The position numbers were made by a program, and so were the translations under genes. Positions 45,004 to 56,697 of a stretch of 64,000 bases of DNA are shown here, piece after piece; within the stretch, counting starts at the first letter, position 1; each line of letters opens with the position of its first letter. Source of the DNA: Liolophura sinensis (taxonomy: Eukaryota > Mollusca > Polyplacophora > Chitonida > Chitonidae). The stretch covers positions 2,915,991 to 2,979,990 of the forward strand of contig NC_088297.1 of the NCBI RefSeq assembly GCF_032854445.1, read 5' to 3'. The notes under the pieces are model-generated. The model saw only the letters and a list, made by a program, of their open reading frames with translations. It did not search any database and was not told the origin of the DNA.

Positions 45004-46170
45004 GAGAAAGCTTCAGCTGTAAATTTCTACATGCATAATGGCTTTATATCCAAGGAGCCAAGACGCATGAACAAAGTGATACAATTTAAATTATTCGTTG
45101 ACTTTCATGTGCTTGTCCGCCAAAATTACTACAGCAATTACAGATCAGACATATGGAGAATCAGACCTTGACCACGTAGGCGTTTGGCGCCGTGTTTGCA
45201 GGGTTGCAGTTTCAAAGGAGATTTTTAGATATTTGGCAAAGTGCTGTTCTTTTTTCTTAAGGTACTGCCCTGTTTTTTTTGTTTTGTTTTTTTTTTTTTG
45301 TTTTTTGTTGTTTTTTTTTTCCTTTTTTTTTTCTTTTTTTTAATACCTATAATTGAAGCATTCTCGGATAAGGTGAAAAGTTATACAATCAACACATCAA
45401 ATAACAAACCCGTAAATAAAAAATCCGTGTAAGATCGTACATTCTTCGAACTCATGCCTAAAGTCTTCTGTTAATGAACTCTTTGTGACTTTTTTACCTA
45501 TATTTCTAAACACAATCAACTCGACTGTGAATTTGCTTGCATAACACTGTGAATTAGTTCCCAGCAAAGACAGAACCGTATCACACCATGGGGAAAAACT
45601 TTTGTTTTTGTTCATGAGTCAAAAGTTAAGTTTTCCGTAACCAAGAAAATTTCGCTGACATGTACAGTCAGTCAGTTTTCTGTCTCGAAGAAACCGGGGT
45701 AATTATTAGGCAATAAGTAAGCTTCCCGCATGTGACGCTCTCACTTTCACCTGCAGAGCGAGCTCAAAATGCGTAGACCTATGTTATAAATGACCTTAAT
45801 GATAGAAGGCGAGTAATCTCAATTAAGTCTCGTATATCTAAGATCATCTAAACGACCTTAGGAATGTTGTCGATCGTGTGTAATCCAAATAAGAACCTGG
45901 AAACAGTGCATGAAGGCGATGGAATCTCCCAAGATATCATTCTCGAGGCTTGATATTGGATTCAACACTGGAAGGCCAGCATCTTAATCACGCACTCATC
46001 TATAGCCATGACCCGGCTTTGACGCTTACAATATGGCCTTTCAGTGAGTTTTTACTTAGAGTATAATAAATATTGGATTAACATGCAGGTTCTCACATTT
46101 TCTGTACAATACTGCGACTACTGCAACACTATAAACGCACATATTTATTTGCATGTACATGTACACATGT
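45004..46170. other. No recognised gene; T-rich tract
   Basis: An impure T run covers 45248-45342. The ORFs over it are low-complexity. Nothing else is supported before the hydrolase gene. Confidence 0.35.
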
Positions 46171-46175
46171 AGGTC

Positions 46176-46191
46176 TTTATTAGTATTTATT
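46176..46191 (-). terminator. Two overlapping poly-A signals
   Basis: Minus-strand AATAAA at 46186-46191 and 46176-46181, 20-35 bases past the hydrolase stop codon. Confidence 0.65.
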
Positions 46192-46210
46192 ACTGTGACG
46201 ACCTATCCTG

Positions 46211-46885
46211 TCACGTGGCCAAGTGTTTTTTCATGAAAGTCACAAGCCGGTGCAAGGCCAGTTGACTAATAGACTCGACGTAGGTGTCACTGTTCGGGTT
46301 TGTAAAGGCATGGCCGACCGGGTACAGAAAAATGTCGTTAGGTACTTCACCGGCTTTAAGAATTCTTCTCAAAATTTCAACGTCCTTTAAAGAGGAAAAT
46401 CCTGCAATTTCGTCCAGCTCACCGAAATGACATTGAACAGGAACTGTTATTGCCGACAGATCTGCGAGGCTGAGAATAGGGATCCCGTAAAATGATGAGG
46501 CTGCCGAAATTTCGCGAGATACTGCAGCGGTTGCCAGGGACAACGCCCCTCCCATTGAAAACCCGGTGATACCTACTTTCGAACAGCCGTTTGAGAGGAG
46601 GTACTTGACGGCAGCTACCGCGTCATCCATGGCGCCGTGCCAATCGAGTGACGTCATCAGGTCAGCGGCGGTTATCATGTCACTGGCTATTTCGCCTCGG
46701 TACAAGTCGGGAATCAGCGTCATGAGGTTACCCTCGAGCACCATTTCTGCGGCCGCTTCTTGAATTTGGTCATTGAGACCCCACCATTCGTGCAAAACAA
46801 CCAGTCCTGCTTTTGTCTGACTCGGATCACCCTGTAGAAAACCTTCGCAACGACCAGCTTTGTTGGCAGAGTCGAAAGATACCAT
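46211..46885 (-). CDS. Dienelactone-hydrolase-family protein
   Basis: A complete 224-residue reading frame in one exon. Start context is AAAATGG, and an acceptor (TTGTCTTTTCAG, exon from 46904) lies 19 bases upstream, implying a spliced 5' UTR. It has the alpha/beta-hydrolase fold of dienelactone hydrolases. His32-Glu33 lie in LHEWWGLND, where Glu36 of the bacterial enzyme sits. The nucleophile elbow GITGFSMGGALSLA has Ser110. The acid Asp158 is in HFGELDE and the base His192 in YPVGHAF. Bacterial dienelactone hydrolase has Cys at the elbow; this protein has Ser, as many eukaryotic relatives do. The length matches the family (about 220-245). The reaction is presumably hydrolysis of a lactone or ester; the substrate is unknown. 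No signal peptide is seen, so probably cytosolic. It looks functional. Confidence 0.92.
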   Translation of the reverse strand: MVSFDSANKAGRCEGFLQGDPSQTKAGLVVLHEWWGLNDQIQEAAAEMVLEGNLMTLIPDLYRGEIASDMITAADLMTSLDWHGAMDDAVAAVKYLLSNGCSKVGITGFSMGGALSLATAAVSREISAASSFYGIPILSLADLSAITVPVQCHFGELDEIAGFSSLKDVEILRRILKAGEVPNDIFLYPVGHAFTNPNSDTYVESISQLALHRLVTFMKKHLAT

Positions 46886-46913
46886 TTTGGATTGGTGAAT
46901 GCATCTGAAAAGA

Positions 46914-47770
46914 CAAATTATAGTTTAATTATTGACGTTTTTTTATATGAGGGGTTTGTGGTTTATCGGATCTGGGCCCAGTTTGGCATAAAGAAAGGAA
47001 ACTAACTTCAGGAATTGAAGTCAGAATTCATCTACATTTCAGCTACTATGTTTGTGCCATCCCCAGGAAATAGTACTCCAACAGTAGAACGTTTCACGAA
47101 CATTGCCCTATTTTCTTGTGTATCAATACATGTTATTCTCATGCATTAGTAAAGCATTTTATGTTTCAGGTTGTCCTTTCTTTTTCATGTTTTAAAGCGT
47201 CCTTTCTACCATATAACATTAACCAGACTGAAGTGGGCTGCCCAGGGAACTCAAGAAGTTATAACTACGTGTAGACTTGTATCTTTCGTTCTTTATACCT
47301 CCGTATTCAGTTAACACTGCAGTGATTTGTATAGTAATACTGATATATTGTGGTCTATGACCAACCTTTTATCTTCATCTGCAACACATTTAATAAAATT
47401 TCAAATTTCAGTATTTGTTGAGGTAATTATTAAAACAGGCATATATAGAATAGTATAGGCCTGTATATTTTCAACATGTGGGCTATGGAAATTATCTGTT
47501 TATTTATGTGTTGACTTGCAATAAATGAAAAGACGTACAGGTACGGCCTACTGGCAGGGCTCTCACAGGCTCATAAAGTTAAAGTCATGGGTCGCAACGA
47601 CCGCCAGGCCTTTGATACTGAGGTCGTGGGTTCGAATCCAGCTCTTGCTACATGTAGTTCATCTGCACCTTAAAGTCTGAAGAGAAGTCAGTATAGCTGG
47701 TGAAGGCGGTGTTTACGTCGTATGGCTCTCTACATGACAGTTATCATGTAAGAGAAAAGGTCCTGAACAC
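46914..47770. other. No recognised gene; tRNA-like B box
   Basis: Probably the 5' UTR intron of the hydrolase gene. GGTTCGAATCC at 47629-47639, after CATGGGTCGCAACGACCGCC, looks like a SINE head or fossil tRNA; no cloverleaf was worked out. Confidence 0.35.
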
Positions 47771-47777
47771 CCATATT

Positions 47778-47957
47778 TATTCGATTGGCGTTTTACGCCG
47801 TACTCAAGAAAATCCGACTATCCGCAGGATGCTGGTAGACCTTCCCACGTACGGCCAGAGAGGAAGCCAGCCTGAGCTGGAGTTGAACTCTGAGCGACCG
47901 CATTGGTGAGAGGCTCCTGATTCATTACGCTGGGATAACCAACTGAGCCAAGGAGGC
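47778..47957 (-). mobile_element. SINE-A with internal deletion
   Basis: GATTGGCGTTTTACGCC, TACTCAAGAAAATCCGACTA (the middle of the body is missing), then head AACCAACTGAGCCAAGGAGGC. Confidence 0.85.
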
Positions 47958-48429
47958 TCGCGTATCAGGAGAATAGCAGATGTATTTATCATATGTCACT
48001 CAAGCACACATCATATACACACTTTGGCTGAGTCGACCTGACCTGAAAGCCTGCAGTACACATTGTGCTTACTGATATTTACATCTGCCATCTCTAAATA
48101 GAGCAGGCTGATATCAAAGTGCCCTATGAACGATGTTGTAAAACGTATCAAGTCTTGCCGATACCGCCTGTGGCGAACCTGTGGACAGGTCACGTGATCT
48201 ACAGACTTACCTGAGTGGTGCAAATCTCAGCACCTGTCCACGGACAGTCCGCTGCAAACTGCAGACAAGGCGTGCAGCCTGCATCTTCCCTAACCGAGGA
48301 CAAACCGACAAAACACAACAGAAGGGTATACCGACCTTGACTCCAATACCGACGTACAATATGACGCGCAAGTCGTGCACTCGTACATTTCCTAGAACAT
48401 AATAGGGCGAATCTATTTGATCACAATCT

Positions 48430-48625
<196 letters not shown>

Positions 48626-48637
48626 ACTAGGCTTCTA

Positions 48638-48745
48638 TGCACGTGAGCCTATTTACATGTGGATATTAATGTACCTTGTAAATAGGCTCATGTGCATGTA
48701 AATAGGCTCATGTGCATGTAAATAGGCTAATGTAAAATTCATTAT
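48638..48745. repeat. 20-bp direct repeats plus an inverted copy
   Basis: GTAAATAGGCTCATGTGCAT is repeated from 48679. The opposite orientation occurs at 48638-48659 (ATGCACGTGAGCCTATTTAC). Confidence 0.75.
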
Positions 48746-49020
48746 CTAGATGTAAATAGGCTAAAATTACTGATCAATAGCTGATCTATTTTCAGTAAAA
48801 GTGATTAATTTATATCGTTCAAAAAATGTATCATAAAGTGAAATGTATATCCTTGCATGGCAGCGAAAAAATGAAACGGTCTAATTCTAAGTCAGTTTGG
48901 ATTACCGTGGGAGTTAATTATATACTGTTGATTTGTGTTTATTTGACAAGAAGAAAAAAAACATACAAACAAACAAAAAAAAACACCCCCCCCCCCCCCC
49001 CACAAAAACGTACAAAAATC

Positions 49021-49081
49021 AGCCTAATGAATTAGACGATGTATGCTAAACGCTAGCATAGACCGTCTAATTCATCAGGCT
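49021..49081. repeat. 60-nt near-perfect hairpin
   Basis: GCCTAATGAATTAGACG at 49022-49038 pairs with CGTCTAATTCATCAGGC at 49064-49080. The inner TATGCTA and TAGCATA also pair, leaving a loop of a few bases. It follows a poly-C/poly-A tract. It may be a foldback fossil or a small-RNA-like hairpin. Confidence 0.75.
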
Positions 49082-49154
49082 ATATAATACCATGTTAGTA
49101 TCACCGTTTAAGCGAGAATAGCTTATACACGTGTTCACATGTGGAATGCATCTA

Positions 49155-49345
49155 TACTTATTTATTTAACTTATTTATTTATTTATTTATTTATTTGATT
49201 CGTGTTTTATGCCGTACTCCACAATATGTCACTTATACGACGGCAACCAGCATTATGGTGAGAGGAAACCGGACAGGGACCGGTGGGAAACCCAAGACTG
49301 CATGATCTGAACTCACAGCGACCGCATTGGTGAGAGGCTCCTTGG
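49155..49345 (-). mobile_element. SINE-A with target-site duplication
   Basis: Long TTTA tail, deleted centre, and head region up to GTGAGAGGCTCCTTGG. Flanked by GGAATGCATCTA at 49143-49154 and 49346-49357. Confidence 0.9.
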
Positions 49346-49997
49346 GGAATGCATCTAGGCCTATAATGCCTATATACATGTATAATACGCCAAAAGGAAA
49401 CAGGTCAAGATCCCTTGATTATAATGTATTGGTAGTTCACATATAATATTACATACAATGCGAGTCGATAATGTGAAACGTGCTTTTACTTCAAGAAAAA
49501 AAAAACAGTTATTGTTTTTCCATCAAAGAGGCTTCAATTTTATTTTGATGTTTACAATGTCTTTTTTATAGTTTTGACTTTTTTTTTTCTTGACATTTAT
49601 GGCTGATTGATCGAGTACATCATCGATTTGCTGAAACTGAGCGATAAAAAATATTATAAGAAACTGGTTACCACATCAACTCAGCATGGCTGCACTTAAT
49701 AAATTTGTGGCCCAGTGATTGAATAATAATTGTACACTATATGTAAATAAAATCCTTTTAAAAGCCACCATGGTATAGGAGTTAGAACGTGGGATGACAT
49801 GTGCACTGTTATCATGGCAGTCACTTATGCTCACCGCGCAATCGCAGTGCAAATGTGCCCACACCTACACACATACATGTAAGCCAAATCCGACACGTGG
49901 AGACGCCGGTAGAATCTGCATGGTCATGATAAGATCTTTGACCTGATAAACTTGAACTTTCATCGCTTAGAGTTAACTATGAGGAGATACAAAAGCC

Positions 49998-50240
49998 TAC
50001 ACTCAAAAAAAAATCTGCCAGTTTTAACATAAAATCTGTTGTCTGAGTGATGCTATGTATTCTGTGCTTTTGACATAACGTGCCATACTCTTCAGCTTAA
50101 TATAATCTTTACGCTAAATGAATAGAATATGTGTGCTGTATTTAACAAAATAATCTGCTACAATGACTGAATACATTCTAGCATATCATTCAGGCGACTG
50201 ACTTTCTGTTAAATTTAGCAGATTATATTTTGAGAGTATA
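49998..50240. mobile_element. Small terminal-inverted-repeat element (MITE)
   Basis: Left end TACACTCAAAAAAAAATCTG; right end, reverse-complemented, TACTCTCAAAATATAATCTG. The match goes on into TTTAACA. TA borders both ends, as in mariner-type elements. Confidence 0.65.
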
Positions 50241-51539
50241 AAGCCTGCTAATCGACTTACATGTATTTTCCATGGTAGATAGCATACTCTTTACAGCGCA
50301 TGCGTCGCTTTCTACCTTTCGCTTTACTTCACTGCCATCACTAGTAAATTTTGTACACAAATCTTGAACAACGCCGAGGTCACTGGGGTCACGGTGATGA
50401 GGCAGGAAGTGATGTCAGAAAACACAAACACTCCGTCTCAGTTTTTGTCTTCAACAATACTTTATACACATGCTCTCTCTATATCTAGAGTATGCACATC
50501 AAGATTCTAAACCAAACCTAAAACAATTGTATTGATGAATGCAGATTAAATATTTCCGTGGGAGGACACACACGATGAGGCTAAGGCAAAACAAGCCTAC
50601 GTGCATCTCATACGCTCCAGAGGAGAAGCTTCTCTGTTGGTGCCAATGCTGTAAAGCGAAAAGACGTACAGGTCGCAGAGAGCGACGCATGCGCTGTAAG
50701 GAGTATGCTATGTCTGCCCATAGAGTTTCTCCTGCCAGCTTATACACCCAGTGCACGGGACAGCAACGTATCCATATACGTGTATTCATATTTTGTTGAT
50801 TTATTCACGCATATATTTATTTATTTATTTATTTATTTATTTATTTGACTATTTTGAATGACATGCTCAAGAACGCTTCACTTTTGGGGGAGGCAACCTC
50901 AAACACGTCTATTGCCCTTGAATCTGTAAATGGAAGGAAGGTTTGTCTCCCTTGCTATAAAAAAACATTTTCCCTCAAATCTGTATTATTGCATTACATA
51001 TCACGTGTGCATTAAAAATATGCAACTAGGAAGTTTAGTATAAATGGTCACAAAACCAGAGCTTGGGCCATGACGTGGGAAAAAATATGAAATACCGGCA
51101 GTTCAAAAATAGGCCTCAAGCCACGGAAGTCTCTATATGATTTTAGGTATGATGCATGATTTAATTATTATGTTTTTGAATCGACGCTGGACAATATTTA
51201 TTTCAATAAATGGGGATTTCACCTGTAGATAGATTTGTAGGCCGATACACAGTGAGTGATGGATTGAATAGTGTTAGTTCCAGTTACACCCTACATAAAC
51301 ATTTAGGCCTCTGAAACGATATTTAGTACCGGTACGTGTACATACGGGCTGGTTTAACACATTATGTTTCTGAACGTCATTATTCACAAAACTTCTTCTC
51401 AATTTATCCCAACTCTTCCTTGTTTAAACACTTACATTAAAATGCGGAATGTCCGGGTAACTGACACTAAATTTAAGTGCATAATGTTGTATCATAGATT
51501 GTCCGTGACATTTAAACGAGCTTGGGATTTCCGCCAGCC
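50241..51539. other. No recognised gene; SINE-A remnant at 50806-50890
   Basis: A TTTATTTATT run followed by a decayed CATGCTCAAGAACGCTTCAC marks an old SINE-A. ORFs at 50499-50789 and 50539-50799 overlap on opposite strands and show no domain. Confidence 0.4.
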
Positions 51540-51831
51540 TCGTTTTCATTGCAATTGCGCGGGGTTCCACTGACGTCATTCCCTAGCTTTTGTGAGAGGA
51601 AGAAATTCCCCAACGGCGATGGAGTTTTACACGATTTATTAGCATAATGTACGAGTTTTTGCTTATTTAACGACACCGTCGACACGAAGAGGCGACGAGG
51701 TTATCGTTTCTAGCGATGTCTGTGATGAAATTGGGAGAGAACTGAGGATTTCCCCGGTGGTTGGGCGAGGGAATTTCTCGACAAGTTGGGGATGCCACGT
51801 CGTAGGGCGACCCTCTCGCCTTCACACAACA
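51540..51831 (+). CDS. Putative first exon of the HIVEP/Schnurri gene
   Basis: A CG-richer stretch ends at ACAACA|GTAAGTGG, a strong donor. ATG at 51792 reads MPRRRATLSPSHN and leaves one base. That is the phase needed by the exon at 59025, giving Arg across the junction and then PAAEESEFEAP. Vertebrate HIVEP proteins also begin Met-Pro-Arg. Bases 51540-51791 would be 5' UTR; several short upstream ATGs are present. An exon between here and 59025 cannot be excluded. Confidence 0.55.
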
Positions 51832-52018
51832 GTAAGTGGAACGATTGATATGGGGAAAAAACCCAGGTGTGTCTAGCTCTGGGGGAAGCTCGCAGCCGTT
51901 ATGTCCGACACTAGTACAAACTAACGCATGGTACGTGTGCTTATGGTGATTTTGTGAGAGGATAACCCGGTGGGTTTGCGTGGGGTGGGTGTTGGGTTTT
52001 AGGGGGAACTCCGCCTGG

Positions 52019-52026
52019 TATAAAAG
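52019..52026 (+). promoter_or_regulatory. TATA box candidate
   Basis: TATAAAAG in CTGGTATAAAAGGGG, followed by GC-rich DNA. It could drive an alternative downstream start. It lies after the proposed first exon, so its gene is uncertain. Confidence 0.4.
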
Positions 52027-53084
52027 GGGTTACCCTCCGCTCGGCTCATTACGTATGCAACAGCTAGGGTCGTCTGGCTCAACCGGGAATTCAGCACGGC
52101 ATTGCTGCCATGACAGTCAGTAACAGACTCAAACCAGATCTGATATCATTCATTCGGCGGACTTGTACGTGTTTTGTTTAGTTGTCGAAGCACATTTCAG
52201 TGAGGAAATGTCTAATTGGCCCGGATTGTCCCGGTTGTGAAATTGACGCAAACATGGCGGCCTGGGGAAACTGGACGGGTCCACTATTTGACAGGGGCTC
52301 AGACATCTCAATGTGTACAAAATAAATGTTGTCTCGAAATCGAGCTCAGCAAATTTGCATAAAATTCGTAGATACGGTATCTGATTCGATGTTCGTTAGT
52401 GAAGAAAAAAAAAAGATGAAAATATACTTTGACCATGGAAAATTTGGGAAACATATTAAATCCACCAAGAAATTCAATATTGATCGCAGTGCATGATCAG
52501 CGCTTGCTATATGTACATGTATATCGCGCCGGTGAGTTAATCATGCAAAAATGATAACAAATTTGCTCAGGCACAAGGTCAGGAGTTGTCTGTATAAGTA
52601 AACTGGTCCTCACTGGACCTTCTGTGTCAAGGGAAATGTGGGAGGTAGATATTCCGTTAGCACAGGGATCAAGATTACATTACATATAGTGTAGCACTGA
52701 AGCCAGTAATCCGTCACTTTGTCAGTCATGTGATTGCCCTATGATAAATATCAACTTTTTTTTCTCCAGCCCCATTCTGGAATTCACCGATTCTCCTTTC
52801 TCCACCGACCCTAACTCACTGGGTTGTTATATACACTTACATTTTTTTAAAGAAAGCATAGCACTATACCAAATGTACACATATGCTTTGATAACTTTTA
52901 TTTTTTCGTTGCTGCACAATCAGGATAATGCAGTTCAAAGATTGCACATTGAGACAATCAAAATCACAGATTTAACTTAGGTTCTATTATTTGCTGTTTT
53001 TTCGTGTAATATACCCATTAAGTACGTCTCTGTGCTCTAAAATGTTCTTGTTTTGGCAAAAACCATAGATGTGTTTAATTATTT
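52027..53084. other. No recognised coding exon
   Basis: Probably first-intron sequence of the HIVEP-like gene. A short ORF starting MTVSNRLKPDL at 52110 follows the TATA box. Confidence 0.3.
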
Positions 53085-53300
53085 ATTTATTTCATTTGTG
53101 TTGAATGCTGTACTCAAGAATGTTTTGCTTATATTTATTTATTTATTTATTTGATTGGTGTTTTACGCCGTATTTCACTTGTATGACAGTGGCCAGCGTT
53201 ATTGTGGGAGGAAACTGGGCAGAGCCTGGAGGAAACCCATGACCATCCGCAGGTTTATTTTACTTATACGCCAGCGGCCAACATTATGGCCAGAGGAAAC
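53085..53300 (-). mobile_element. Nested, decayed SINE-A copies
   Basis: Two tails are present (53085-53130 and 53133-53175). A body with GGCCAGCGTTATTGTGGG and a second body piece (ACTTATACGCCAGCGGCCAA) follow. Confidence 0.75.
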
Positions 53301-53394
53301 CGTGGACATAGATATAGACCTTTGATTAACCTGCCAGTGACATGTTTGGATTTGTGTCACCATTCTCCTAACAAAGTCCTCAGTTTTCCTCCAT

Positions 53395-53590
53395 GCAGTA
53401 CTGGTATTCAGTTTCTGCTATGCTGTGTATTAAGTTTCCTTCATGCTGTACATGGTTTCCTCTATGTTTTTTATGGTTTCCTCTAGTGATATACACCCGG
53501 CATTTTCAAATTGTGTAAGCTTCCTGATTACGATTTCCTCCATGCTGTTTGTGGTTTCCTCCATGCTGTTTGTGGTTTCCTCCATGCTAC
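53395..53590 (+). repeat. Short repeat of TTTCCTCCATGCTGT type
   Basis: Six or more imperfect 15-20 bp copies. Confidence 0.75.
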
Positions 53591-53829
53591 ATGTCTATTT
53601 TTTACAGCCATTTATACAGCTGTTAAATTAGTGAAATTTTCTTCAGTATGGTTAATGAAATAAATAGTACTATTTTTTTGGAACATTTTTATTATCCAAG
53701 CACACTGGTAGGTGTACTATATAATATAATACTTGCTTTGAGAGTGAACAAGTTTTGATCAGACATGTACAGGCATCACACATCTACCCCTAGCTAGACT
53801 TTTTCAGAAAGGTCCTGCACCCTGCCCGT

Positions 53830-54435
53830 GAAATGTGCACTGGGCAGCCCATTTTTTCCTCAGCACAGGTAGGGGGTACAAATTGCCACTCTGCCTCTAA
53901 ATGTGCACCCTGCCCCTTAATATGACCCCTGCCCCTAAATATGTACCTTGCCCCTAAATATGCACCTTGCCCCCAAATGTGTACCCTGCCCTTAAATGTG
54001 TACTCTGGCCCTAAATGTGTACCCTGGCCCTAAATGTGCACCCTGCCCCTTAATATGAACCCTGCCCCTAAATATGTACCTTGCCCCTAAATATGCACCT
54101 GGCCCCTAAATGTGTATCCTGCCCCTAAAATGTGTACCCTGGCCCTAAATGTGCACCCTGCCTCTAAATGTGCACCCTACCCCTTAATATGCACTCTGGC
54201 CATAAATGTGTACCTTGTCCCTAAATGTGTACCCTGCCCCTTAATGTGTACCTTGCCCCTAAATATGTACCTTGCCTTGTAATGTGCATTCTGTCCCAAA
54301 ATATGTACCCTACCTATAAATCTGTACCTTGCCCCTACATGTGCACCCTGCCACTGAAAGTGCACCATGCCCCTAAATTTGTACCCTGCCCCTAAATGTG
54401 CACCCTGCCCTGTTTTTAAAATATACCTTTGCAAC
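53830..54435 (+). repeat. Minisatellite, about 20-bp unit
   Basis: About 30 units of CCCTGCCCCTAAATGTGCA / ACCTTGCCCCTAAATATGT. Unit lengths vary by 1-2 bases, so no frame is kept. Confidence 0.92.
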
Positions 54436-54984
54436 CTGCCCCTTTTGCTTTCTAGCTAGGTGCCTGACACATAAAGAAGATTTAAATTTATGTTGATTAT
54501 TTCCTTCCATTTTTGCAAGGTTGTATTCAGCCATATATTTATAATATTTTCTACATCGTTTACTATTATATCACATCTGTGTTTCAAATGCATGAGGCAC
54601 AGTATTGCAGACCCTAAGAGCTTTGTCATATACAAAGCATATATGTCATGTACATGTATCTACACATCCCCCCCTTCTCCAGGAACACTCCTGATATGGA
54701 CTATTCCGATGAGTCACTGTCAACTAATAGATTTCAGTAGAACTCACTGGCCTGTACATGTAACTGCCTACACGAATCGATCAATAAAGGCCCTCAGTTC
54801 TACAAGGTTATTCCTATGAGATAAAAATAGTATATCATAAGTTTTCCTGTAGGCCTATACTCTGACAGGCTGGGCTATTGTGAGGGCAGAACTATGTATC
54901 ATGCAGATCAGTGCATAGCTCTCAGTGAAACACATTGAAAAAAAAATGTTTTTAAAATGTGATCTAATTATTAAATTTATCTTC

Positions 54985-55625
54985 TGGACAAAGAATCAAG
55001 ATTACATTTTGACATACAGTCATGATTGCATCTGAACACACAATCATGATTATATTTTGACAGTCATGATTCCATCTGAACACACAATCATGATTACATC
55101 TTGACAGTCATGATTGCATGTGAACACACAATCATGATTACATTTTGACACAGTCATGATTCCATCTGAACACACAATCATGATTACAGTTTGACATACA
55201 GTTATGATTGTATCTGAACACAATCATGATTGCATCTGAACACAATCATGATTACATTTCGACATAGTCATGATTGCATCTGAACACACAGTCATGATTA
55301 CATTTTGACACACAGTCATGATTGCATCTGAACATACAATCATAATTACATTTTGACATAGTCATGATTGCATCTGAACACAGTCATGATTACATTTTGA
55401 CATAGTCATGATTGCATCCGAACACAATCATCATTACATTTTGACAATCATGATTCCTTCTGAACACAGAATCATGATTACATTTTGATATAGTCGTGAT
55501 TGCATCTGAACACAGAATCATGATTACATTTTGACATACAGTCATGGTTGCATCTGAAGATAGGATCATGATTGCACCTGAACACAGAACCATGATTGCA
55601 TCTTGACACACAATTATGATTACAT
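54985..55625 (+). repeat. Minisatellite, alternating ATCATGATT units
   Basis: Alternates AATCATGATTACATTTTGAC and AGTCATGATTGCATCTGAAC, a two-part period of about 45-48 bp, for about 640 bp. Each half carries the palindrome ATCATGAT. Confidence 0.92.
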
Positions 55626-55649
55626 ATGTATGTGTGTATGTATGCACAT

Positions 55650-55775
55650 ATGTATGCTTGGGGTTTAACGTTGTACTTATAAATTTTTCAGTCAGCAAGG
55701 ATGACCCAGCCTGGGTTTGATCCAAGGACCTCTTGACTTCGAGGCAGATGTTCTAATCATTAGGCCACAGAACTG
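55650..55775 (-). mobile_element. SINE-D
   Basis: Tail GCTTGGGGTTTAACGTTG. The minus-strand head is CCAGTTCTGTGGCCTAATGA with B box GGATCAAACCC. It shares its 3' end with SINE-B but has a different tRNA head. Confidence 0.7.
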
Positions 55776-55861
55776 GTTGATTACATTTGACTAATGATTG
55801 TGATTGCAACTGAAAATCTCAATACACATGTACAGTAAAATAATAAATGTTGATTACAAAA

Positions 55862-56096
55862 ATGATTTATTTATTTGCTTGGTGTTTTACGCCGTACTCA
55901 AGAATATTTCACCTATACGACAGCGGCCAGCATTACGGTGGGTGGAAACCGGGCAGAGCCCGGGGGAAGCCCACGACCAGCCGCAGGTTGTTGACAGACC
56001 TTCCCACGTACGGCTGGAGAGGAAGCCAGCATGAGCTAGACTTGAACTCACAGTGACCGCATTGGTGAGAGACTCCTGGGTCATTACGCTGCGCTA
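55862..56096 (-). mobile_element. SINE-A with target-site duplication
   Basis: Full body; head truncated at CATTACGCTGCGCTA. Flanked by GATTACAAAAA at 55851-55861 and 56097-56107. Confidence 0.93.
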
Positions 56097-56107
56097 GATT
56101 ACAAAAA

Positions 56108-56465
56108 CGAAGCCACACCTGAAATGAGACTGTTAATATACTATACAGGTACTAAAACTAAAGTATTTTTTTAATCAGTTTTTAACTTTCAAAAGCCCCA
56201 CTTTTTCATTGTCTAGGCATACAAATGAGCTTTCATTTCAAAGGATCATTAATAATATTTTTCTTGACCTAGAAGACTCAAATGTGGGAGGAGTTAGGTG
56301 TGCATGAAATTTATCATAAATTTATTCCTATTGTTCAAGAGTTTTGTTGGCACACTTTAAACGCTGTCAACTTTATTTTGAAATTTGAAAAAAAAGAAAA
56401 AAAAAAAAAACCCTGTGAAAGTGAAGATAAACGTTCAAGAGGCTTACCAGTGTACAATGTACTGA
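56108..56465. other. No recognised feature
   Basis: Presumed HIVEP-like intron. Confidence 0.3.
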
Positions 56466-56477
56466 AGAGAAGCATTT

Positions 56478-56685
56478 TTTTATTTATTTCATTGGTGTTT
56501 TAAGCCGTACTCAAGAATATTTGACTTATGCAACCTCGACAAACCTTATGGTGGGAGGAAACCGGGCAAAATCCGGTGGAAACCCACAACCACCCGCAGC
56601 TTGCTGGAGAGGAAGCCAGCATGAGCTGGACTTGAACTCACAGCAACAATATTGGTGAGAGGCTTCTGGGTCACTACGCTGCGCT
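56478..56685 (-). mobile_element. SINE-A with target-site duplication
   Basis: Flanked by AGAGAAGCATTT at 56466-56477 and 56686-56697. The head ends at GCTGCGCT, the same truncation point as the copy at 55862. Confidence 0.93.
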
Positions 56686-56697
56686 AGAGAAGCATTT

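Noticed and set aside
45241-45432. Hydrophobic ORFs over the T-rich tract
   Set aside because: Low-complexity poly-Phe/Leu translation of a T run.
50499-50799. Overlapping ORFs of 96 and 86 codons
   Set aside because: Opposite strands of the same DNA, no domain, no splice or start support.
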